DNA from: Nematostella vectensis
Lineage: Eukaryota; Cnidaria; Anthozoa; Actiniaria; Edwardsiidae
Direction of reading: 5' to 3'
DNA length: 60,000 bases
Assembly (NCBI RefSeq): GCF_932526225.1
Contig: NC_064039.1
Coordinates: forward strand, 3,549,001-3,609,000
The position numbers and the translations under genes are program-made. Positions 35,508-47,269 of the stretch are shown piece after piece. Numbering within the stretch: position 1 is the first letter of the stretch; the number at the start of each line of letters is the position of its first letter. Under the pieces are notes generated by a model that saw nothing but the letters and a program-made list of their open reading frames with translations, did no database searches and had not been told where the DNA came from.

Positions 35508-36481
35508 TATATTTCACAGACTCTGTTCGATATATATGATATAACAATGGTAGATTTCAACCCCAATCCTGGACAAGGGAGCCAGAAAGTACAATAGTAT
35601 AAGGCGTAACGACGTTTAATAACGTACTGATGAACGAAACGTAGCGTAATGATGAACAGAACGTAACAAATGCTGTATGGAGAAGTAATCTCAGACTAGA
35701 ACAATGCTTACAGTTTAACTTGTTGCAAAGTGTAGGTATCTGCTAATTGGGCTGTTGATAGAACGCCCTTAGCGTAATCTGTGTTCATAACTGGTTTGTA
35801 ATAAAAAGATCTGAACGTAGAAGGCGAATACCAGTCCGCTATTTTCATACTCTTTGATAAGGACTAATGCGCTTTGAATATCTTATGTCTATGCCAGCGT
35901 CTTTCATGATAGACCTAAGTCAGCGACCTAAAGTGGTCGATGTAATAGGTTTGTGAAGCTGTATATATATAAGAACGAAATAACTTGTCAGGAGTAGATG
36001 CCGCGTCTCCAGTAGGGCGTATCCTCTCCGTCGCTTTGACGTATTCTTGCAAACATTCGACAGGACAAAGTCTACAATTTGACGTGAACCGGGCTGTTTT
36101 ATCTGCATGGCCGGACTTCCTCGCTGAGGTGAGTGTAACGGTGACTCACTCTGGATAAATGGAGTGGAACCTGAGGTCCAGGTTGCTTAGAACAGAGAAG
36201 TTTTTGATTGAAAGGGACGCGTTCTCCCCAAAGGAGGTGATGTGGTTAAGGACAACCACGTGAGTGTATCTATGAGTTGGTGGACGAGATGTTTAGTGCA
36301 CCTTGCATGAGTCGGACAATGTATGGGTGTTGACCGAACAGTTTATTTATCTCCTTTTTCTAAGCAACACCCCCTTCATGTCTTAAAGTGAAAAAAATGA
36401 TGTCTTAAAGTGAACAAAATGAGGCGTTTGATTCATAGCAACTTTTGCTTGTGGCTATATTTAACAATTAGACCATTTCCA

Positions 36482-36564
36482 TTGAGGTGGATAGTGGCGA
36501 AATATCTTCCGAGAGCCGAAGGCTCGAGGTAGATATTTTTAAAGCCACTATCCGCCACTATTGT
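36482..36564. mobile_element. Small palindromic element (GTGGATAGTGGC)
   Basis: GTGGATAGTGGCGAAATATC on the left faces GATATTTTTAAAGCCACTATCCGCCAC on the right, with CCGAGAGCC / GGCTCGAGG at the centre. It could fold as one hairpin. Confidence 0.6.
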
Positions 36565-36864
36565 TTTAGTCTATAAAACGTGCTTTAGAGCAATTTATTT
36601 TCGGTAACACTTGCAAATCGCCATTTTGCTTTATTTCAGGGTACAGGAAAACAACCACCTCTTAGGAGGTGTATATTGCATTTTATCCCGAGTTTCTCAA
36701 CCAATCAAATCGCTTGTTCTTTGCGAGGTTCCCGAGTTTTATATACTAGAGAATATTATTCCTCGATTATTTCGTCTTTTAGTGGAGAGCTCGCCTTATT
36801 TATTAATCGCTTGAGCAAGACCCATGGAATTATGTACGCACTATGTACAGGCTGGAAAGGGGAG

Positions 36865-37025
36865 TATGGATAACGTTTCACGGACCGGTAAAAATAGCTT
36901 TCCACGTTTTACGGACCAAAAAATGACCTTTTAAATCTTTAAATCACGTTTCGCGGACGTCTAAATGGACGTTTTCACGTTTCTCGCCAATGAAAAAAAG
37001 GCCGAATCTCGTTTCACGAAAATAC
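36865..37025. repeat. Imperfect repeats of CGTTTCACGGACC
   Basis: The phrase recurs in diverged form as CGTTTCACGGACC, CGTTTTACGGACC, CGTTTCGCGGACG and CGTTTCACG. Origin is not recognised. Confidence 0.5.
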
Positions 37026-37320
37026 CCTTTGTAGTCTTTAAAGGCACGGTGGATGAAGGCAAAGAAACTATCCTTTTTAACACTTTATTGTTGTCTGTAA
37101 CAGCATAATTCACTTTGTGTGTGTGTTTACCATAAACCTACAATTATCTGAATTAAAAGATCGAATATTTAAAGGGTGTAAAGATGTTATATAGTATAAA
37201 AAAAAGATTACATGAAATTCAAATAAAAATGTGACACTAGTGTGGTCAAGAAGGATTACTACTTGAGACATAAAAACACTTTGATATACTTTATATCTAT
37301 GGACATCGACGAACCTCGCT

Positions 37321-37328
37321 TATAAAAG
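37321..37328 (+). promoter_or_regulatory. Candidate TATA box
   Basis: TATAAAAG precedes a CG-rich stretch (GCGGACGACGACGGC). At 37397 a frame starts ATGGACTCTGTCGG (MDSVGCISDVTFKL) and meets a GTAAAT donor-like site after 44 nt. No downstream exon could be matched, so a gene is not claimed. Confidence 0.25.
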
Positions 37329-37599
37329 CAAACGCGGACGACGACGGCAGAAAACACTTGAAAATTTAAAGAGCCAAGCGTGAAATACACTCTGAAATGG
37401 ACTCTGTCGGATGCATTTCAGACGTTACTTTCAAACTATGGTAAATTCATGGTGCATCGAAGATGGGAAAGTGTGTGCGGAAAACCCAAGAATCCTATAT
37501 TCTTGAATGCAGAAATAAGGTCTCAGGTGTGGCGTTGCTTATTCTGGCTAAAAATGACGTCGTCGTTGCTTTAGTCCCCTCTATCTAGAACACCGACGT

Positions 37600-40500
37600 T
37601 AATATTATAAAACTCACCTTGCTCGCTTTTGCTGCGCCTGTGTGCGCCTCTACTAGCGTCTCATATATAATCACGGCCGGAGTCCTCAAGTACCGCTCAT
37701 TTTTACATCGGGGTTTTAGTTGTACTTAATAATCTTTCAAGCGCTTTCAAGTAAAAATAGCTTTGAGCTCCGAACACAAACATCACTCCCAAGGACCTTT
37801 AAATGATTGATGGTTTACGGAACCTCTTGTGCTTTTTTTGCTGGAACTCTCTACAAATGCAAAACAAAAAGATCTAAGAGCAGACTATTGTAGCTTTTAG
37901 ATAAAACTTTTTGTTTTGTTTGTTCGTTTAGTTGAATCAATAAATTTTACAGCCAATGGTGTCATAGTTGTGCTTTCCGCTCCTTGCGAACATGCCAGAC
38001 TGGAGCTGCGCGCACCACAGGAGAGAAAACTAATGTCAATAGTATCACAGTGAGTTCACGAGGAAATCTCCGCTTCATCTCAGTGATCTTCAAACCCTAT
38101 TCACACATAAACGTCCTTTAACATAAACTAAACCCACATCCGGCACGCTCGGAACATGTCGACTTTCAAGGGTGCTTTTCTATTGCCGAAATCCCATTCA
38201 TTCCCTCGCTTCTTCCATCGTGCCCCGTAAGTGGGTCGTGTTGCAGAAAAAAATAATAATGATAGATATGAAAAAAGAAAAAAAGAGTACTAATGAATAA
38301 ATGAAATATGTATGTTTTAGTAATATGAAAGTGTTGCGATATCCGTAGGGTGCCCATGTTTTTGTTACAATAAGAAGGCTCCCTGCAGCCTATGGGTGAG
38401 GTGTCCGTCAATGGGGGCCATTTTAATTTCATTATCACTAATATGCTACAGCTAACTTTTCTTGGTCTGGGTGTAATGCGTTTAAATACACGATAAAATT
38501 CAGCCCAGATGTCTCAGCAAACTAGCTCAAGGTATATTATAAAAAAGCCTTAATGATGAGGGTTTTATATAATCCTTCATGAAATTATCATGAAGTTAAG
38601 ATAGCTTTATATGGTATCTTTATATAATGCTTCATGTTCTTTAGGAAATCCGATTGATCAACATTCCTATTGAAAATTGATGAGTGTTTTAAAAAAACTC
38701 ATACAACTTAGTCTGAACTTGTGAACGAAACACGTTGAAATAGGAAGTGACATGGGATAAAAAGTTCGCTTTGTAATGTACCTATCCTCAGGTGCCAAAG
38801 TAATGGCACCTGTCTTTTCCCCTTTACAAATCATCTAATCCTTTGACTTATGTTTTTTCTTTGTTTCAGATGAGGCGCAGCGTTTGACTACGAAGCGTCA
38901 AATACTGTACAAGGTGAGACATAAATATGTTATGTGGATATTAATTGGACTCAGTAGTACAAGCAGCAACATGATAAAGAGGCAGTAACCTCGAAACGTC
39001 TGGAAATTTCTTTTTAGCGCTAGTCAAATCAATAATTATACTTCTTCGTCTGATAACAAGCGCTACCAGCCCCTACAACATCTCGTTGCACCTTTTACAA
39101 GTATTCGTGGACTCTAGCGATACAGGGTCGTAGCCATAACACTATAACATTGTGTGTGTGTGTGTGTGTGTGTGTGTTGGGGGGGGGGGGGGGGGGGGGG
39201 AATAGTTATTCCTTTGCTAACTTCCGGCTTTTCTAGGTAGGGGGGGGGGGGGGAATGGTGGAATATACTCTTTCTGCCCACACTCAAACTACGGGCCTGA
39301 CAAGCAGAGAGTTGATTCAAATCCTTGTGGCGCAGCATATTTCATGGCAAACCAATCAAGAACATCCGTTCTGCCCTTTAACTCTAAGAAAATGCATTGA
39401 TGGACACCTTACGGCGCTTTCGCATGGTTATGCCTGCAGACAGATGGCTAATGGACTTTTAGACGTTTCATTTTTTTTAGATATCGTTTTCCGATCAATA
39501 TCTTTTTAACCCTTTTATCAGTTCCAGAAATCAAAGTTAAATTACAGTTCTTTGAGTTATGTACCGGCTGTATTTTTATCCGCGTTTATGTCCAGTAGAT
39601 TCTAATAAGACTTTTCTTATTAAAGGGATACAATCAAAACATCAACAAGACCTTTTTATCTCAACTTGTTTGCGCCTGTACAGTAAAATAGACATGGGAA
39701 TTTAGGGAGGTTCGAGTCCTCGTTCATTTTAGTCATTTTACATTTTTTCTTGTTTCCCCAAGGGATTCTTATTTTTTGTTGAGGGACGTTTCTGGGTTTT
39801 GTTAATTTTCAATTTGTTTAACCCGTTTGGCTCTTTTTTTTTTTTGCTCTTTGACCCGACCTCTATTTGTGGTATCTCGTCTTAACTAATTGAACGATCA
39901 TCTGATATTTGTCAAAAGTAGATTTTGTGGTTTTACGGTTGAATCTTTTTGTCAGACTGTCTGATAATAAAAGACAATGATTCAGTTAGTCTTTTCTACA
40001 AATTACTTTCAGTTTGAGTAAATGGTTTTTAGAAAAAATAAGTCAGACTGTTTGTTAATTTGCAAAATTTGCATACGTCGCATTTGGCACATGTACCAAA
40101 GTATCAACATTTTATTAATAGGGCTTTTTACTGACTGATAACACAGTGTACTTGTCTGCTTCTTTTGTCTTCATTTTTTGTGCGGAACTTTCAATGATTA
40201 AGCACAAAAAAAGAAAGAAGTTCACCAGAAACTTAATTAAGATGTTTAAATTGTAAATCACTGAGCTGAGTAAAGAGCCATTGGTTTTCAGAGTCGAAGA
40301 TACCTGACATTTGCCGATCAACACTGCAAAAAAAAATTACAATAAAAACGCGCTGCTAGGCTTGTCCTTCGGTCAAATTTCGGATCGTTTTCATTGCGAT
40401 CGCCTGAAAATAAGCCGCTTTACGCTGTAAATTGTAAAAATGAGTTCTAAAGGCTAAGCCCACCTATAACGATTCATTATCCTCTGCGTTCAACTTACCA

Positions 40501-42594
40501 ATTATGTCTTGGTTTTGATTTTGTTCAACTCTGCGACGCTCTTGTCCTTTTGTTTCGGTGCTCTTTGCTCTTCAGGTTCTGAGATCCTCTGTGGCGCCAG
40601 ATTCAGTTTACACGGGCATTCCCAGAATATCTAGATAAAACGCAGTGTTTGTTTAATCAATCTAACGAATGTAAAAAGCAATCTGTTGAAAGCGTCTCAA
40701 CAGCTTCGTATGAGCGATGTGTCACTTGCAATCTGTTCCATTAATGGTGTCAGATTCTGATAGATTTCAGGGTGATATTCAACCACTTTGCTTTTTATGA
40801 AAGAGCCTACTCGATGAGTGAACCAAGGAAATTACATTACTAGTGCTGAGCAGTGCGGGTCGTGAACCGCTGAGCGTATCGCATCTTAATGTTCACGGCA
40901 ACTCATCGAAAGTTATGAATTGGCAAAAATGCTCCCCCACCCTCGTATACCCGTCCTATCCCTCAGTGTGTTCTAGAAATATGCTTGGCCTATCCCTTAG
41001 GATATAAGATTTGCCCCAAGTGCTACCCCTTAAAAATCTTTAAAAAGTCTGCTACCCATAAGGAGGTTTTTAAGCCCGGACCCAAACAATACAAAATCCT
41101 TCTCTTAATGAAGCCCTTGAATGTCGTTATACAACCAAAATTGCCATTGTTCTGTCATCATAGCTTACTTTAACGCCTGGGAGTACGGTGGAAAATACCT
41201 GTTTTGAATGTTTGATCCTTGCAGTCAAAAATCTAGAGAGCACGCCCTAAGGGGTCAAAATTTATGTTGGCCCCACCCATCGGCATGTGACCGGCAAGTA
41301 ATCGGGAGTAAATGCTCTCCCACATGTTTAGAAATATTTTATACGCAATCAGCTGGCAGGCCATCGAGATTAAAATATCCTCCCAACTTTTTGGTAATAT
41401 TGTATTCGCTCAGCAGTTCATCGAGAGACTGCAATTTGCAAACATTTCATTTGCAATATACTCAGTCATTATGTCGCCCGTCTATATGTGGCTATGGTTT
41501 TTGTCACTTGTAGAAATATCTTGCCCTTTGCCCGGAATATTGCGCTTTCGCGTCGACAATCGACAAATTGGCCATTTTCTCAGCATTGCGCTCTTATAAA
41601 CCTCTTAGCATTAAAGTGTCTGAATTGAGATGTCGCTGGAAATTCTAGCAATTAACTGTAGTAAGATTTATGGCCGGTTAATAAGAAGTAAAAATGTGAA
41701 GGAGACGCTTGACTCTTCATTCAATGTGGTTGATTTATCTAGGAAATGGAAACATAACATCTCTCTGGATGTTAATTATTTGCATCTTATGGAATATTTG
41801 TCAAATCTGGACTAGCAAGGATCGACGATGTAATTTCAAAACGAGATTTTTTAATATTTATTTATTTTAATTTGCCCATAGCGAGTTATGAAATGAAAGA
41901 TCTTCAAGTACTTTAAATCAAATGTAGTGCCGAACTACTCCTTATTTTAAAGGAACTCTTGAAATTGTCGACCTTATTTCATGCAATAAGGGAGTGTTCA
42001 TTAAATATACCGAAGAGGGAGGGGAGATATTGAGGGGGGGGGGGGCTCCAATAATTTTAAACCACCAAAAGGGGGGGCTCCGAAAAAAAGGGTCCTTTAA
42101 AGGGACCTGCGCCCGTGCACCACTCGTTCATGCCGGAATCGCAAGCAACGACACGAGTTTGGGTTTTTCCAACTCATTGATTTTCGTGGTAATTTCGCCT
42201 TTGAACGGCCTAACGGAGGATCAGATTCCCTTTCTGCGAGGTTTAGGAATAAACTGAATAAAGAGTGCATCGATTGGAAGCGATGAAGGTGAAAATATGA
42301 AATCGAACGAGGAGAATACAGTCTTGTTTATACGTCCCAGAATCGCTTTTAGGATCAGTAGCGGCTTTCGTTTCAAATAAAAATTTCTTTGCGCTCTGTT
42401 GCGATTGACGCTTAACTCGATCTGATATGTTTACGTTTCATGGTTCATTTCTTATGGCAGTTCTGATTGGCTAGTGTAATACAAATGCTCGCAAAATCAA
42501 TTGACGTCACAGAACACGGTTTTTCGCAAAGGTAATCAGACGGGAAAGGAAGAGGAAGTGAAGCGAACGATCACGTGCCGTCTGATAAATAAGG
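37600..42594. other. Long gene-poor stretch
   Basis: No exon can be assigned to a family. A 44-bp segment at 38870-38913 has a good acceptor (TTTGTTTCAG) and donor (GTGAGA) and one open frame (EAQRLTTKRQILYK), but stands alone. 40930-41250 carries phrases (CCTATCCCTTAGG) resembling the interior of TIR family A. Confidence 0.4.
39148..39253. repeat. GT microsatellite and long G tracts
   Basis: A (GT)n run to about 39178 is followed directly by a G tract of about 22 and, 40 bp later, a second G tract at 39240-39253. These may form G-quadruplexes. Confidence 0.9.
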
Positions 42595-42656
42595 CTAAGC
42601 CAGTGATTTACTATCGTCAACTATCATCCACCCTGCCAAACGGTAAAGACTATCAT

Positions 42657-42976
42657 CAACTATCATGAGAAATTTGAACATGTTCAAACTACACGTCGAT
42701 GATAGTGCATAAAAGTTGGTCAACTATCATGAGAAATTTGAACATGTTCAAACTACACGTCGATGATAGTGCATAAAAGTTGGTCAATTATCATGAGAAA
42801 TTTGAACATGTTCAAACTACACGTCGATGATAGTGCATAAAAGTTGGTCAATTATCATGAGAAATTTGAACATGTTCAAACTACACGTCGATGATAGTGC
42901 ATAAAAGTTGGTCAACTATCATGAGAAATTTGAACATGTTCAAACTACACGTCGATGATAGTGCATAAAAGTTGGT
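42657..42976. repeat. 64-bp tandem repeat, 5 copies, each a nested palindrome
   Basis: Each unit holds ACTATCAT (ATTATCAT in two units) and ATGATAGT facing each other, with the perfect palindrome TTGAACATGTTCAA at the centre. GAACATGTTC lies at 42676, 42740, 42804, 42868 and 42932. The array may be part of a larger element between GATAAATAAGGC (about 42594) and GCTTATTTAT (43050). Confidence 0.97.
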
Positions 42977-42987
42977 GGACAAACGCA

Positions 42988-43019
42988 CAAGATAGTTGGA
43001 ACTCTCTCCAACTATCTTG
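42988..43019. repeat. Perfect 13-bp hairpin
   Basis: CAAGATAGTTGGA (42988-43000) and TCCAACTATCTTG (43007-43019) are exact reverse complements with a 6-base loop, just after the 64-bp array. Confidence 0.9.
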
Positions 43020-43266
43020 GAATATCATGGCCGTTTGGCCGCTTATTTATTAAACATTCGCCCGCGACAAGCCAACAACAAGCCAGCTGTTGCACTCGTG
43101 GTTAACTACGCCAGAATTTTAAAACTTTTCAACAGAACATATAAAATATCCACATTTTTTTTCTTTTATCCAATATCAAATTTAACGATATATTATGTCT
43201 GTTATACAAGAAATTGCTTTCTAAAGAAATTAAAGCCAAAAGTTTTCTAGGCAATGTTACCCGTTG

Positions 43267-43527
43267 ATTGGCTAGTGACTTGCTGATGTCAATCAAAAAG
43301 TACTTTTCTTGCATTCTAATTGGTTTACTTTACAACTGTCAAGGTGGCCACGGAAGCGCGCGTCATATCAGATAACAAGTTTCTTGCATCCTTATTGGTT
43401 TACTTTACAAAATTGGCAAGGTGACCACGGTAGCGCGCGTCGTATCAGAAAGCACGTTTCTCGCATCCTTATTGGTTTACTTTACAAAACTATCACGGTA
43501 GCCGTCGTACTGTAAAGCTATTTAAGG
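43267..43527 (+). promoter_or_regulatory. Candidate promoter: tandem CCAAT-box repeats and TATA-like element
   Basis: Three diverged copies of a 75-77 bp unit each carry ATTGGTTTACTTTACAA (43319, 43394, 43471), and a further GATTGGCTAG lies at 43266. The inverted CCAAT boxes are followed by CTATTTAAGG at 43518-43527. Repeats also share CACGGTAGCGCGCGTC. Promoter function is inferred. Confidence 0.4.
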
Positions 43528-43588
43528 AAAAACTTATTCTAAAAGAATTCGAGGACCTTGTGATGACTAATTGAATCGCTTTTTTCAG

Positions 43589-43655
43589 ACAAAAGAACGC
43601 CATCGATCCTGACACCTGGACACCTTTGTAGAGCTCTCAAAAGTTAATCTCAAGG
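43589..43655 (+). ncRNA. Candidate non-coding exon bounded by splice sites
   Basis: The segment has a TTTTTTCAG acceptor-like site upstream and an AAGG/GTATGT donor-like site downstream, 60 bp after the TATA-like element. All three frames are closed, so it would be a 5' UTR or lncRNA exon. No partner exon was identified. Confidence 0.25.
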
Positions 43656-45492
43656 GTATGTAAAATCTTTGTTTTTGTAATTTGTTGACTGTTATAACAA
43701 TTGGTTTCAATGGAAGGTTATTTACTCTTTCAATAAATGATGTAGAGTGATGGGAAGGGGGGGGGTCCTAGAAAATTAGTTGCAAGGATACTGTAAACAA
43801 ACTCCCTCAAGCAAAAGCTTCGCTTTCACCCCAAAATTACACAAGATCCCCGCTCTCTGGAAAATAGCCAATCGTGAAAGGGCGAGTGAGCCCGTTATTC
43901 CCATATAAATAAGTAGCGGTGTTTAGCCCTATATCAAATAAGGTTGCACTGGAGAATCAAAGTGTTAAAACCCGCAGGGGTTCATGGATAACCATAATTA
44001 GATGAGTCTTGATCTCTGAGAGTCTCTAGTGTTTCTAGGCAGAAGAAAACAAGAATGTTGAAGCCTCCCAGACCCGCTTGTTCGCTTATTCATTTGATAC
44101 CGAGCAGCGCACACAAGAATAATCGCTTGTCTTGACTCTCGTCTCCATCGCATAACATAATTCACTAGTGCACCGGATTGCATTTCATAATTTTAAACAG
44201 CTGCAAATTATTTTCATAGAAAGAATTACGACGAAACAATTGCTATCCACTAACCATCGCTAACCATCGCTAACCATCGCTAGTTTTAACCCCATTTTCG
44301 CGGTTTTTCAGCGGGTGTACATTGTGCGCTTGGTTGTATATGTCATTAGTAAGTTCCTACACGTTCCTAAGGATTCCCTTCTGACTGAGCGTGCAAAGAC
44401 ACACGCTGTTACCTTGTCGTTTACATTGAGTAGTGTCCAGTAGGCCTTTAACGGACATCTTTTCACAGCAGACATGCCAGGCTAAAACACTATGCACTTG
44501 AGTCCAGCCACTCGACTGACCTTGCCGCTATCTCAATACCTTTTATAATAAACGACACGACATCTCGGGCACACCAGGGTGCTTTTCACAAAGAATATTC
44601 TTCAAAATTCTGTGCTCATGCTTGTTGCGCACTAATGCTTAATTCGCCTCTGCGCTTCGGGTTTAGCCTTTAGTATTTTACCTCGTGGCGACTTACGTGT
44701 TGTATGACTGGTAACTGTTGGAGTACTTTGGGCTATTTAAGTTACTTATCAACCACCTGAAGCTCAACGCCAAAATCTATTACCCCCGGTAATGACAGCT
44801 AACAGTAATTGAATGATTAACACGCCTCTTTAGGCGCTCGCAGACTGTCTTGTCTTTCCTTCTAATTGCGAAACGATTTGCGAGACCGCATGTTATAGAG
44901 GACGTGTGCGTGATAGGCATATTTAGGCCATTTTCAGTCATTGGTTTTGTCACTATCGGGTAACATGGGTTTAGCGGGCGGAGAATGTTTTGTCTGTGTA
45001 ATGCTAAATAAAGCAAAAGATTCAAGGTAATTGATAAAATGGAGTAAACACTTACGAGTGATAACACACCAGGCACTTCTTTGATTACATGTAATAGCAA
45101 TGGCGCGCTTGTATACTTGAGTCTAACATGCGAGAGAGGAGCCGAATTAAAACAGCCTGCACCAGCTTGTCGTCTGATATTATAGCCGCATTGAATGATT
45201 ACTTGTTTTGATTCTATAGATCTGACGTACACGGAGCGGTGGATAAATAGAAGTGTTAATGACCGATGTGTTTTTTTTTGCCTCGAGCTATTTAGTGTCA
45301 ACTTTACCCTGTTGAGAAAATTAAGAATGATCTAGACTTTCAATAACAAAAAAACAGTATTTTGAAAAATCAAAACAGCGCACGCTCGTGGAATGTGTGA
45401 ATAACGAATCCCGTGGGATGTCCTCTGATTTACAACCAATCAGAAAGCGAGATTACGCGCAAGTGTTGTAGAAAATTATATATAAATAGTCT
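43656..45492. other. Gene-poor stretch
   Basis: Contains a G tract near 43756 and a short 10-bp tandem repeat (CTAACCATCG) at 44250-44283. A minus-strand frame of 173 codons (44780-45301) is the longest here outside repeats, apart from the GPCR. It has one hydrophobic segment (PGVLSLVSVYSILSITLNLL) but no recognisable domain, and stop-free runs of this length occur by chance. Confidence 0.35.
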
Positions 45493-45718
45493 TTTAACAA
45501 AATGTTGTCTTGAACCAGCTTCGCGAATACGCGACAAGCCCGCATCTAAGCATGGGTAAAAACCACTGAAGCGCCTTAGCTGCATATATTAGCCACCGCA
45601 TAACTTCAGACTAAGACGCGGTGGCGGTGGCAGCTAGGCGCTTCGTGGTTTTTACCCAAGCTTACATGCGAGCTTGTCGCGTAGTCGCGAAATCGGTTCG
45701 GGACAACCTTTTGTCAAA
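45493..45718. mobile_element. 226-bp palindromic element with about 100-bp arms
   Basis: The left arm has ACGCGACAAGCCCGCAT and GGGTAAAAACCACTGAAGCG. The right arm has the reverse complement, CGCTTCGTGGTTTTTACCC and ATGCGAGCTTGTCGCGTAG. The loop is GC-rich (CGGTGGCGGTGGC). It could fold as one long hairpin. Confidence 0.75.
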
Positions 45719-46106
45719 CGACTGTATTACACCTATTTCAATAAACGCTGTCAGTGAAACGGCCATTGACAAATGACATGTCTACGACCGAAAGGACCCA
45801 TGGATTTTTTACTTATTTGTTTGTCAAATGTCCACGAACTGCACACTTGAAGAGTAGCGAAATCTGTATATCCCTTGCTATGAAAAAGTCAACCACAAAT
45901 TTAACAATTAGCATTTTGTTTATATAAAAACAAGACAAAGATAAGAAATTATTTGTGAGTCGAGGAAACCACTTTTTAGATCTTTTTCTTTTCCAAAACG
46001 AAACGCTCTTTTTCAACCTACCATTGTAGAGCAACCGTTTGACAATTGCCATTTCCCATTTGTTCCGTGCAACTTTATATGAGCATGTGAGTGAGGACCA
46101 CTTAGG

Positions 46107-46284
46107 CAGGGCCGTAGCAGGGGGTGGGACACTGGATGCACGCTCCGCCCCCCCCCCCCCCCCCCCCGAATATTTTCGGAAAATTTTAAGGAAATAACCA
46201 GCAGGGGCGTGGCTTTGCCCCCCAATATTTTCTTAACTTTTCTGATTGTGAACCTCCAGTATTTTGAGGCCTGCTACGGTACTG
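46107..46284. mobile_element. MITE of the CAGRGCCGTAGCAGG family, with 5-bp target duplication
   Basis: Both ends are intact (CAGGGCCGTAGCAGGGGGTG and GGCCTGCTACGGTACTG). TTAGG directly precedes and directly follows the element, a perfect 5-bp duplication. Confidence 0.88.
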
Positions 46285-46300
46285 TTAGGCCATGAACAAC

Positions 46301-46425
46301 CAGGAACAAACTTATTTTTCGTGAGCTGTATTCAGTGCATATACATGCAAACAATGTACCTGTTTCATTTGCATTAATTTGCATCGAATACGGATCATGG
46401 ATAATAAGACGTTTGAACTTATTAT
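46301..46425. mobile_element. Palindromic MITE with ATGCAAAT-like motifs, copy 1
   Basis: The inverted arms pair GAGCTGTATTCAGTGCATAT with the complement of TTTGCATCGAATACGGATCA, and end near GACGTTTGAACTTATTATT. It is related to 57104-57236 but more diverged. Confidence 0.6.
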
Positions 46426-47269
46426 TTAAAAATCAGTGACTAGTTATCTTGCTTCGCTTCGTCTTCACGCTAGCCATCCTTTCGGCTGTCGCTGATAGAT
46501 CTAATACCGTCTAATAGATTAACAATTAGACAAATAAGACAGTTAGACAAGGTCAATCATTTATCCAAAACAATTGCTCGTTTTAAGCAAAAGAGGTAGT
46601 GTTAACCGTTTTTTTTTTAAATTATTTAATTATAGTAAGATCAAGATAAGACATTCCTATGATTCCAGAAAAGGTTCACATATACCCCCTTTGGATTCCT
46701 GGAAAGAAAATTTAGATTGTCTGTTAGTTCTCGAGAAGATAGAAATGCTGCAGCATTTTTGTTCATTTTTCAATTTTTGGTTCACTGTTCAGTGCTTATA
46801 TGTGTAATGCTAAATAAAGCATTTTTTTCTGCATTTTGTTTTTGAACAACAACAACAACAAAAATATCTTCATCAGTACAGTACCCCCCCCCCCCCCCCC
46901 CCCAAGAAAAAAAAAACTAAAACTTTCGAATAAATAACGTTTATTTTTTTTTCGGGGTCCGGTATCCATCAAATCGCGCGCTCTGATTGGCTCTCTTGAG
47001 GGCCGGTATCCTACGATCCGGACGCCGCGATAACGGACCGCATACCTCCAAAGCTCGAAATAGTAAATTGATTTGTAAAATGACCATCAAAAACTGGCTT
47101 TTTACTCCCAAGGTTATAGATCTTCACATTAAAAAATCATTTTATTAGTCATTTTATCTAGAATCAATGACTTTACGAAAAATCCGGCTTCGAAATCCCT
47201 GTGTTTGACAATTTTCCCGCCATAATGTTTTGCAACGCGCGCGACGATTTCAAGTTTGCTAAAGTTTAC
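46426..47269. other. Intergenic, no gene recognised
   Basis: A long C tract is at about 46885-46903. GGTCCGGTATCC and GGGCCGGTATCC phrases near 46957-47010 precede the TTAA-bounded element. No exon was recognised. Confidence 0.4.

Noticed and set aside
39700-39740. tRNA gene (GGTTCGAGTCC B-box)
   Set aside because: No A-box, D-arm or acceptor stem could be drawn upstream.
41208-41599. Two overlapping plus ORFs of about 100 codons
   Set aside because: Low-complexity composition, no family resemblance, and overlapping frames.
42657-42976. CRISPR-like array
   Set aside because: Units are contiguous head-to-tail without unique spacers, in a eukaryotic genome.
44780-45301. 173-codon minus ORF as a gene
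   Set aside because: No recognisable domain, no flanking splice or promoter signal, and one hydrophobic stretch only. Kept as unresolved in the region note.
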